Part shown: in pieces, positions 1 through 5,608 of the stretch
How positions within the stretch are numbered: the first letter of the stretch is position 1
Layout: each line of letters starts with the position of its first letter
NCBI GenBank assembly: GCA_031265965.1
Contig: JAISBX010000160.1
Coordinates: forward strand, 1-5,608
Length of the DNA stretch: 5,608 nucleotides
Source of the DNA: Oscillospiraceae bacterium
GTDB taxonomy: Bacteria > Bacillota_A > Clostridia > Oscillospirales > Oscillospiraceae
Direction of reading: 5' to 3'
Made by a program: the position numbers and the translations under genes
Notes under the pieces: model-generated
Databases searched by the model: none
Seen by the model: only the letters and a program-made list of their open reading frames with translations
What the model was told of the DNA's origin: nothing

Positions 1-1775
1 ACTATGTCGCCGTCGCGCATGACGAGTATGACGTCCGCGTTTTTTATCGTGGACAGGCGGTGAGCTATGACAAACGACGTTCTGCCCACCGTGAGCTTAT
101 CCATCGCGTTCTGGACAAGTATCTCAGTGCGCGTATCGACGGAGCTCGTCGCCTCGTCGAGTATGAGCAGGGGCGCGTCCTCTATCATCGCGCGCGCGAT
201 CGTCACGAGCTGACGCTGTCCCGCGGAGATGGACGCCTTGTCGTCAAGCACCGTCTTGTAGCCGCCCGGCAGCGTGCGTATAAAGTGGTCGAGCCCCACA
301 GCCTTGCAGGCGGCGACGACGTGCTCCTCCGTGACGCCCTCCTTGCTGTACGCTATATTCTCGAATATAGTGCCCTCGAACAGCCACGTGTCCTGCAGCA
401 CCATACAAAATAGATCGTGGACCTCGCTGCGCGTCATCTCCGACGTAGGCACGCCGTCGACGGATATCACGCCCCCGTCGAGCTCGTAAAAACGCATGAG
501 CAGATTGACTATCGTCGTCTTGCCCGCGCCCGTCGGACCGACGATTGCGACCTTGCGGCCGGCGGCGACGTGCGCGTTGAAGTCCTTAATTATCAACTTG
601 TCGGGCTCGTAGCCGAACTTGACGTGCTCAAATTTCACCTCGCCGCGCGCGGACGCCGCCCTGTTCCCGCCGGAGGCCTTTGGCTCGGTCGCCATTTCCG
701 TCTCGTCAAGCAGCTCGAATACGCGCTCCGACGCGGCGGCCGTCGATTGCAGTGACGTGGCGGTCTGAGCTATCTGCGAGAGCGGCTGCGTAAAGTACCG
801 CACGTACAGTATGAACGCCACGACGATTTCAAAGCCGATATTCCCGTTCATCGTCATAAGCGCGCCCACGACGCACACCGCGACGTAACCGAAATTCCCG
901 ATGAACCCCATGAGGGGCATCATTAGCCCCGACAGGAACTGTGATTTCCAGTTATTCTCGTATAACTGCCCGCTCAGCTTGTCAAACGTCTTTTTGGCCG
1001 CGCGCTCGCCGTTGTACGCCTTTACGATGTTGTGGCCTGTGTATATCTCCTCGATGTGCCCGTTTATATCGCCCAAATACCGCTGGTTGTTCCTGAAGTA
1101 TTTTTGCGAACGTTTGATTATAGTGAACATAAATATGAACCCTATGGACGTGGAGACTATCGCCACTACGGCGAGGATCGCGTTTTCTATGAACATCATG
1201 AGGATGGAGCCCAAGAACATCGTCGCCGCCGTCACGAATTGGCCCAAGCTCTGGTTGAGCGACATACCTATAGTGTCCGTGTCGTTCGTTACGCGGCTTA
1301 TGGTGTTCCCGTGCGTCGTGGAATCAAAATATTTAAGAGGAAGCTTGTTGATTTTTGTCGATATGTCCGTGCGCAGGCGCTTGCTGATGCTCTGCGAGAC
1401 GTTTGCCATTATGCGGCTCTGCACGAACAGCAGCACGGACCCTCCGGCGTACATCGCGAGCAGGCCGGCGCACATGGACGTCACGGCGGCAGTGTCGATC
1501 TTTGTGCGCAGCCCTTCTATTATGGTTCCGGTCACGTTCTTTATTATGTCGGGCCCGATGAGCGTCGTGACTGTGCCGCCCATCGCGCATATCACGGCGA
1601 TTATAAACAGATACACGTACCGCCCGCTGTAATCGGCGAGCCTCGACCACGACTTTTTGAAATCGCGCGGTTTCTCGCCCGCCATGGGCATACCGCGCCC
1701 GGGGGGGCCGCCGAAGCCGCCCTGACGTCTCTGCTCGCCGGCTTGCTGCCGCCGCCCGTCTTCTCTGCCGCTCAT
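1..1775 (-). CDS. ABC exporter half-transporter, ATP-hydrolysing subunit (3' end cut by window edge)
   Basis: This is a fused permease-ATPase (ABC_membrane then ABC_tran) with 591 full codons visible; the frame is still open at base 1, and the family's usual length of about 610-630 suggests only the tail is missing. Residues 1-40 are a soluble Gly/Pro/Arg/Gln-rich leader. Six hydrophobic segments lie near 53-75, 100-119, 176-198, 199-221, 282-308 and 311-328. The nucleotide-binding domain has A-loop Y389, Walker A GPTGAGKT (413-420), Q-loop Q461, signature ISAGQ (516-520), Walker B LLILDE (536-541, catalytic E541), D-loop SSVD (544-547) and switch H572. The signature departs from LSGGQ while all catalytic residues are present, as in the competent subunit of heterodimeric exporters (TM288, BmrD/YheH). 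The start at 1775 overlaps the upstream stop as ATGA and follows AGAGGAG with an 8-base spacer; in-frame ATGs at 1691 and 1685 lack an SD. The substrate cannot be read from sequence: drugs, lipids or peptides are all possible. Confidence 0.95.
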   Translation of the reverse strand, partial: MSGREDGRRQQAGEQRRQGGFGGPPGRGMPMAGEKPRDFKKSWSRLADYSGRYVYLFIIAVICAMGGTVTTLIGPDIIKNVTGTIIEGLRTKIDTAAVTSMCAGLLAMYAGGSVLLFVQSRIMANVSQSISKRLRTDISTKINKLPLKYFDSTTHGNTISRVTNDTDTIGMSLNQSLGQFVTAATMFLGSILMMFIENAILAVVAIVSTSIGFIFMFTIIKRSQKYFRNNQRYLGDINGHIEEIYTGHNIVKAYNGERAAKKTFDKLSGQLYENNWKSQFLSGLMMPLMGFIGNFGYVAVCVVGALMTMNGNIGFEIVVAFILYVRYFTQPLSQIAQTATSLQSTAAASERVFELLDETEMATEPKASGGNRAASARGEVKFEHVKFGYEPDKLIIKDFNAHVAAGRKVAIVGPTGAGKTTIVNLLMRFYELDGGVISVDGVPTSEMTRSEVHDLFCMVLQDTWLFEGTIFENIAYSKEGVTEEHVVAACKAVGLDHFIRTLPGGYKTVLDDKASISAGQRQLVTIARAMIEDAPLLILDEATSSVDTRTEILVQNAMDKLTVGRTSFVIAHRLSTIKNADVILVMRDGDI

Positions 1776-3532
1776 GCGCCCAACTCCTCTCTGGATAGCT
1801 GCGAGTAGGCGATCTCGCGATATACCTCGCAGTCACGCATCAGCTCGTCGTGCGTGCCCGAACCGACGAGCAACCCGTCGTCGAGCACTATGATCCTGTC
1901 GGCGTCCCGTATCGTGCCTATGCGCTGGGCGACGATGAGACTCGTCACGCCGTGCGTGTCGCGTTTGAGCGCCGCGCGCAGCTCGCGATCCGTCCTGTAG
2001 TCTAGCGCGGAGAACGAATCGTCGAACACGAGTATCTCCGGGTCGCGGTATATGGCGCGCGCTATCGACAGGCGCTGCTTCTGTCCGCCCGAGATGTTCG
2101 TGCCGCCCTGCGATACGAGCGCCGAGTATCCGCCGTCCATATCCTCTATAAAATCCGCGGCCTGCGCCGTCATGGCGGCGCGCGACACGTCCTCCGGGAT
2201 CGCCTCGCCGCCCGCGCTGTCGCCGAACGCTATGTTCGACGTGACGTCGCCCGTGAACATAACGGCCCGTTGCGGTATGTATCCGATTTTTTTCCGCAGC
2301 GCCTCCTGCGTGTATTCGCGCACGTCGACGCCGTCGATAAGTATTTGCCCCTCCGTGGCGTCGTAAAATCTCGGCACGAGGTTTATCAGCGTGCTCTTTC
2401 CGCTGCCCGTTGAGCCGATGAACGCCACGGTTTCGCCGCCGCGCGCCGTGAAGCTGATGTCGCGCAGCACGTAATCCTCGGCGTCGGGGTACCGGAAGCT
2501 CACGCCCCTGAACTCGACGTCGCCGCGCACGCCCTCCGGCGAGGACGACGCCGCGCCGTCGCGCAGCTTTGGAACGGTGTCCAGCACCTCGTTTATGCGC
2601 TTGGCCGACACCGCCACGCGCGGCCCCATTACAAATATCATCGTGAGCATCATAAACGACATGAGCACCTGCGTCGCGTACTGCGAGAACACTATCATCT
2701 CTGAAAAGACGACCGCCTTGTCAGAGAGCGCCGCCGACTCTATGAGGAACGCGCCTATCCAGTATATACCCAGCGTCAGCCCGCTCATGATGAGGCGCAT
2801 ACACGGATTGAATACCGCCATGACCCTGTGTACGGCGAGGTTGTTGTCCGTGAGATCTTCGTTCGCCTGTTCGAACTTCTGTTCTTGATACTCCTCGGCG
2901 TTATACGCCCGCACGACGCGTATCCCCGTGAGGTTTTCGCGCGTGACGCGCGTGATATTGTCCGTGAGCGTCTGTATCCTGCGAAATCGCGGGTGCGCGT
3001 ACGACATAACGCTCGCGATGATGACGACGAGCGATACGACGGAACCCCCTGTCAGCGTCAGCCACTCCCAGCTCCCGGCGGACACCTTGGCGAGCGCCCA
3101 CACCGCCATTATGGGCGCCTTGATCACCACCTGCAGTCCCATGGCTATGAGCATCTGCACCTGAGTTATGTCGTTCGTAGTGCGCGTTATGAGGCTTGCC
3201 GTGGAGAAGCTGTTTATCTCCTCCATCGAGAAGTCGGACACGCGCGTGAATATATCCGAGCGCAGACGCATTGAGAACCCCGCGGCGAGACGCGCGCCCA
3301 GAAGCCCGACGAGCACCGCGGTCGCCGCGCTGGCGAGCGTGATGAGCAGCATTCCTACGCCCGCCGACCATATATCGCTCATTGTGCCGTCCGGCGTCTG
3401 AAGGACGCGCGTTATCTCCTCCATGTAGTCCGGCAGCTCAAGATCGAGCCACGTCTGTGCGACAGTGAGCGCGAGACACACCGCCACGACGAGCAGCTCC
3501 CTCGCCGACAGGCGCCTGAGTACCTTCAGCAT
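1772..3532 (-). CDS. ABC exporter half-transporter, degenerate-site subunit
   Basis: This is a complete 586-residue permease-ATPase, a normal length for a type I/IV ABC exporter half. Hydrophobic segments lie near 13-29, 55-79, 131-150, 156-177, 246-266 and 276-302. The ATPase domain has A-loop Y348, Walker A GSTGSGKST (373-381), Q-loop Q421, canonical signature ISGGQ (480-484), Walker B EILVFDD (499-505) and D-loop SALD (508-511). Two catalytic positions are substituted: the Walker B glutamate is D505 and the switch histidine is Q536 (VAQR). This is the pattern of the non-hydrolysing partner in heterodimeric exporters such as TM287. Its canonical signature should complete the working ATP site of the downstream subunit, so the two genes most likely encode one inner-membrane efflux pump. 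The ATG at 3532 lies inside the end of the ferredoxin gene (7-base overlap) after GGAGGTGA; the stop overlaps the next start by 4 bases. The substrate is unknown. Confidence 0.96.
   Translation of the reverse strand: MLKVLRRLSARELLVVAVCLALTVAQTWLDLELPDYMEEITRVLQTPDGTMSDIWSAGVGMLLITLASAATAVLVGLLGARLAAGFSMRLRSDIFTRVSDFSMEEINSFSTASLITRTTNDITQVQMLIAMGLQVVIKAPIMAVWALAKVSAGSWEWLTLTGGSVVSLVVIIASVMSYAHPRFRRIQTLTDNITRVTRENLTGIRVVRAYNAEEYQEQKFEQANEDLTDNNLAVHRVMAVFNPCMRLIMSGLTLGIYWIGAFLIESAALSDKAVVFSEMIVFSQYATQVLMSFMMLTMIFVMGPRVAVSAKRINEVLDTVPKLRDGAASSSPEGVRGDVEFRGVSFRYPDAEDYVLRDISFTARGGETVAFIGSTGSGKSTLINLVPRFYDATEGQILIDGVDVREYTQEALRKKIGYIPQRAVMFTGDVTSNIAFGDSAGGEAIPEDVSRAAMTAQAADFIEDMDGGYSALVSQGGTNISGGQKQRLSIARAIYRDPEILVFDDSFSALDYRTDRELRAALKRDTHGVTSLIVAQRIGTIRDADRIIVLDDGLLVGSGTHDELMRDCEVYREIAYSQLSREELGA
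1784..1790 (-). promoter_or_regulatory. Ribosome binding site of the catalytic ABC subunit, inside the first ABC gene
   Basis: AGAGGAG on the minus strand, 8 bases before the ATG at 1775 and inside the end of the preceding ABC gene. It supports the ATGA overlap start over the in-frame ATGs at 1691 and 1685, which have no SD. Confidence 0.75.
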
Positions 3533-4356
3533 ACGCTCACCTCCGCGAGCGCGCCGAGAGGTATGTCGCCGAGATTGACGTCCTGCGTCGCGTCTACGGC
3601 GTCGAACGTCTTGTACTCGTAGCCCTTAGCCTCTATCACCACGTCGTACTTGCCCTCCGCGAGATCCGTAAACCAGAAGTCGCCGAACTCGTCCGTCGTG
3701 GTAAACCACGTCTTGCCGCCGTTTGTACAGCGTACCTTCGCGCTCTCTATTATCTCTTTTTCCACGGGGTCGTAGACCGTTCCGGCGATAAAGCGGCCCG
3801 GTATGTTGCGGTAGAACACGCGCGGCCGGCATCCGGTCTCCGGCTTTCGCACCGTGGCGCCTGTGATGAAATCGCCCAGCTCCGTCTCCTCGCCGAAGCC
3901 AAGGGCGTCGGTCGGGCACGCCTCGACGCAGCGCGGCAGCTTGTAGCCGTTATCGAGCAAATGCGCGCAGCCCGTACACTTCTGGCAGATATTCAACTCT
4001 TCGTTATAGTAAATGGCCTCGTACGGACACGCCTCCTGACAGGCCCTGCACCCGGAGCACTTTTCCGGTTCGAGCATAACAAAGCCGTCGTCGCGCCTAT
4101 AAAACGCGCCGTTGGGACACGCCTCCATGCACGCCGCCCTCTCACAGTGGTTGCACATCTGCGCTATATAATGTATCTTCACCTTTGGTATAGTGCCGCC
4201 GACGTTCTCGCGCAGCTTCACCCAAAACTGCCCGATCTCCGGCTGCGGCCTCGAATACGGCGCCCAGTCGTTGCCCACATGCTCGTCCTTGCAGGCGAGC
4301 TGACAGTTATAACAGCCGTTACACTTAGACACGTCAACGGTAAACACCTTCGACAT
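3526..4356 (-). CDS. Four-cluster ferredoxin-like electron-transfer subunit (transhydroxylase/DMSO reductase beta type) with C-terminal beta domain
   Basis: The protein has 276 residues. Residues 1-160 form a DmsB/NrfC-type polyferredoxin with four cysteine groups: C12/15/18/22, C68/71/76/80, C100/103/106/110 and C127/130/143/147, enough for four [4Fe-4S] clusters. Group I continues as CKDEHVGNDW, which, with the overall length, resembles the beta subunit of pyrogallol-phloroglucinol transhydroxylase (about 275 residues). Residues about 188-268 look like a carboxypeptidase-regulatory/Cna-B beta-sandwich (AGTVYDP, TTTDEFGDFWF, LAEGKYDVVIEAKGY, then a hydrophobic strand ending GDIPL), matching the extra C-terminal domain of that subunit. 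No signal peptide or membrane segment is visible, so it is probably cytosolic. Such subunits carry electrons to or from a molybdopterin catalytic subunit, but none is encoded in this window. The start has a GGAGGT SD 9 bases upstream. The gene overlaps the ABC gene downstream by 7 bases. The fold and clusters are secure; the partner and reaction are not. Confidence 0.93.
   Translation of the reverse strand: MSKVFTVDVSKCNGCYNCQLACKDEHVGNDWAPYSRPQPEIGQFWVKLRENVGGTIPKVKIHYIAQMCNHCERAACMEACPNGAFYRRDDGFVMLEPEKCSGCRACQEACPYEAIYYNEELNICQKCTGCAHLLDNGYKLPRCVEACPTDALGFGEETELGDFITGATVRKPETGCRPRVFYRNIPGRFIAGTVYDPVEKEIIESAKVRCTNGGKTWFTTTDEFGDFWFTDLAEGKYDVVIEAKGYEYKTFDAVDATQDVNLGDIPLGALAEVSVC
3537..3544 (-). 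promoter_or_regulatory. Ribosome binding site of the degenerate ABC subunit, inside the ferredoxin gene
   Basis: GGAGGTGA on the minus strand, with 7 bases from GGAGG to the ATG at 3532. It lies wholly within the last codons of the ferredoxin gene, whose TGA falls just after the ABC start. This arrangement favours translational coupling and decides the ABC start. Confidence 0.82.
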
Positions 4357-4364
4357 CCGTTATG

Positions 4365-4370
4365 ACCTCC
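4365..4370 (-). promoter_or_regulatory. Ribosome binding site of the ferredoxin gene
   Basis: GGAGGT on the minus strand, with 9 bases between GGAGG and the ATG at 4356. It fixes the start of the iron-sulfur subunit; the first cysteine group begins 11 residues later, as expected for the family. Confidence 0.8.
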
Positions 4371-4372
4371 CG

Positions 4373-4414
4373 CATTTGATTTGCACTTATTATATATCGC
4401 CTACACGTCAAATG
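4373..4414. repeat. 7-base inverted repeat flanking the putative -10 box
   Basis: CATTTGA at 4373-4379 and TCAAATG at 4408-4414 are perfect inverted copies with centres 35 bases apart, bracketing the TATAAT-like box. The pair could be operator half-sites. A 7-base match in a gap this size is not rare by chance (I estimate roughly one in four), so functional weight is low. Confidence 0.3.
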
Positions 4415-4420
4415 AGTGAA
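4389..4420 (-). promoter_or_regulatory. Possible sigma-70-type promoter for the ferredoxin-ABC cluster
   Basis: The 88-base gap is strikingly AT-rich against its surroundings. On the minus strand it holds TTCACT (4420-4415) and an overlapping TATATA/TATAAT box (4396-4391 or 4394-4389), giving a spacer of 18 or 20 bases. A better -35 match, TTGACG (4411-4406), sits only 11 bases from TATAAT and is too close to pair with it. The -10 box lies about 35-40 bases before the ferredoxin ATG, leaving a short leader with the SD. This is pattern matching only; there is no transcript evidence. Confidence 0.45.
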
Positions 4421-4444
4421 CAAAATATGAATAAACGCCACTTT

Positions 4445-5608
4445 TTACCGCCAGTCAAACACACGCGCCTTTGACCGCCCGCCTGGCGGTTGTGCCTGTA
4501 TAACCGCCGCTTTCAGCATGTGGAGCGCTTGGGTCAGAGTCCGGCGCGGGCAGGCTATGTTTATGCGCTGGAAGCCCTTGCCGCCTGTGCCGAACATTGT
4601 GCCGCAGTCTAGCCAGAGCTTGGCCTTGTGTACGATGAGGTCGTTGAGCGCCTGCGTGCCGAGGCCCAGGGCGCGGAAGTCCAGCCACATGAGGTACGTG
4701 CCGTCCGGCTCTATCAGATTGACGCGCGGCAGCTCCGTATTGAGAAAAGCGCGCAGGCAGTCGAGATTTCCTTTTATATATGCAAGAAGCTCGTCGAACC
4801 ACGCGGCGCCGTCACGAAGCGCGGCGCGGCACGCGACGAGCCCGGGCGCGCAGACCTGACTGAGCCCCGTGCCGTAATACGACTTCACGAACAAGCGGCG
4901 CAGACGGGGGTTCGATATGAACGTGTTCGCGATGTGGAGACCCGCGATGTTGAACGATTTCGAGGGCGACGTGCCCGTTATCGTCATGTCGGCGAACTCG
5001 GGGCTTATGCCCGCGAAGACGGTGTGCCTGTGGCCGGGGAACACGAAGTCCTGATGTATCTCGTCGGAAAACACTGTAACGCCGTTTTTTGAACAGATGC
5101 GGCCGAGAGCTTCGAGTTCGCCGGGCGTCCACACTCTGCCGACGGGATTGTGCGGGCTGCACAGCAGAAACAGCTTTACCCTCTCGCGTACGATTTTGCG
5201 CTCAAAATCGTCGAGATCGATCTCATAGCGTCCGTCCGACAGGCGCAGCTCATTTACTATCAGCCTGCGCCCCGAGCCTGTGACAGAGTCGGCGAACGGG
5301 TAATAGACCGGCTGCTGGATGATTACGGCGTCTCCGGGCAGCGTCACGGCATGTACCGCGGCGCACAAGGACACGACGACGCCCGGCGTTTTGACGAGCC
5401 AGTCCGCCTGAGTCCGCCAGCCGTGGCGACTCTCAAACCAGCCGTAAACGGCGTCAAAGTAATCGTCGGTGGGCTCCGAATAGCCGAAGATCCCGTGCCT
5501 GACGCGCTCGGAGAGAGCGTCGAGCACGCACGGGGGCGACTGGAAATCCATGTCGGCGACCCACATCGGCAGCAAATCGTCCGGCTTGCCGCGCCGCGCC
5601 GCGTGGTC
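4445..5608 (-). CDS. MalY/PatB-family PLP-dependent C-S lyase (cystathionine beta-lyase), 5' end cut by window edge
   Basis: This is a fold-type I PLP enzyme of the MalY/PatB branch, which cleaves C-S bonds of cystathionine or cysteine to give a thiol, pyruvate and ammonia in the cytosol. There are 387 residues visible; family members are about 390-400, so roughly 20 N-terminal residues lie beyond the right edge. The first visible residues read DHAARRGKPDDLLPMWVADM, the conserved family opening, so the in-frame TTG at 5575 (within DDLLPMW) is not the start. Numbering from the first visible codon, I see the PLP-stacking/phosphate region around VYYPF (101-105), SPHNPVGRVW with N154, DEIHQD with D182, TSPSKSFNIAGL with Schiff-base lysine K217, and R348 in GFQRINIACPR for substrate carboxylate. 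No key residue is missing. The exact substrate cannot be told; family members also act as aminotransferases or, in E. coli, as a maltose-system modulator. The stop is TAA at 4447-4445. An 88-base gap follows before the ferredoxin gene, with no clear terminator, so read-through is possible. Confidence 0.94.
   Translation of the reverse strand, partial: DHAARRGKPDDLLPMWVADMDFQSPPCVLDALSERVRHGIFGYSEPTDDYFDAVYGWFESRHGWRTQADWLVKTPGVVVSLCAAVHAVTLPGDAVIIQQPVYYPFADSVTGSGRRLIVNELRLSDGRYEIDLDDFERKIVRERVKLFLLCSPHNPVGRVWTPGELEALGRICSKNGVTVFSDEIHQDFVFPGHRHTVFAGISPEFADMTITGTSPSKSFNIAGLHIANTFISNPRLRRLFVKSYYGTGLSQVCAPGLVACRAALRDGAAWFDELLAYIKGNLDCLRAFLNTELPRVNLIEPDGTYLMWLDFRALGLGTQALNDLIVHKAKLWLDCGTMFGTGGKGFQRINIACPRRTLTQALHMLKAAVIQAQPPGGRSKARVFDWR

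Noticed and set aside
901..1808. Two long overlapping plus-strand open frames of about 240-260 codons opposite the catalytic ABC gene
   Set aside because: They lie wholly antisense to a gene with clear Walker, signature and switch motifs. Their residue composition is that of antisense readings of GC-rich DNA and I see no domain in them.
4406..4411. TTGACG as the -35 box of the ferredoxin promoter
   Set aside because: The spacer to the TATAAT-like box is only 11 bases, far from 16-18, and no acceptable -10 box lies at the right distance.
4373..4420. FNR- or Rex-type operator for anaerobic control
   Set aside because: TTGA-like half-sites occur, but no TTGAT-N4-ATCAA or TTGTGA-type palindrome with proper spacing is present.
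4474..4490. Hairpin ACCGCC-5 bases-GGCGGT near the end of the lyase gene, as a possible terminator
   Set aside because: It lies inside the coding sequence before the stop codon, the stem is only 6 bp, and no T-run follows it on either strand.
5573..5575. TTG as the start of the PLP lyase
   Set aside because: The frame stays open to the window edge and the residues before the TTG match the conserved opening of MalY/PatB proteins, so the gene starts outside the window.
5587..5603. Short GCCGC-like tandem repeat at the right edge
   Set aside because: It encodes the Ala-Ala-Arg-Arg stretch of the lyase N-terminus, and three near copies of a 5-mer in GC-rich coding DNA need no other explanation.

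Overview
The window is one GC-rich stretch of densely packed genes, all read on the minus strand (right to left). It holds two complete genes flanked by two that run off the edges. The cytosolic iron-sulfur protein suggests an anaerobe. The ABC pair and its Gly/Pro/Arg-rich leader look like those of Bacillota (Clostridia-type) exporters. AGGAGG-type ribosome binding sites precede the three genes whose starts are visible. Despite the GC-rich DNA, isoleucine is often written ATA. I would guess an uncultured gut or sediment clostridium, but the sequence does not fix the taxonomy and a Synergistota-like genome cannot be excluded.

Layout in transcription order. (1) 5608-4445: MalY/PatB-type PLP-dependent C-S lyase (cystathionine beta-lyase/aminotransferase fold), missing roughly its first 20 residues at the right edge. 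(2) 4444-4357: an 88-base AT-rich gap with promoter-like boxes inside a short inverted repeat, then a strong SD. (3) 4356-3526: a 276-residue ferredoxin-like electron-transfer subunit of the DMSO-reductase-family beta type. It has motifs for four [4Fe-4S] clusters and a C-terminal carboxypeptidase-regulatory/Cna-B-like beta domain, and resembles the small subunit of pyrogallol-phloroglucinol transhydroxylase. (4) 3532-1772: an ABC exporter half-transporter with a degenerate ATPase site. (5) 1775-1: its partner half-transporter with intact catalytic residues, whose last few tens of residues lie beyond the left edge.

Genes 3, 4 and 5 overlap by 7 and 4 bases and each downstream start has its own SD inside the preceding gene, so they look translationally coupled. 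The two ABC subunits complement each other at the motif level: one supplies canonical Walker B/switch residues, the other a canonical signature. They should form one asymmetric heterodimeric exporter of the TM287/288 or BmrCD kind. The iron-sulfur subunit has no molybdopterin catalytic subunit in the window, yet is fused at the transcript level to an exporter. That pairing is the most unusual point here. I see no RNA genes, mobile elements or CRISPR arrays.
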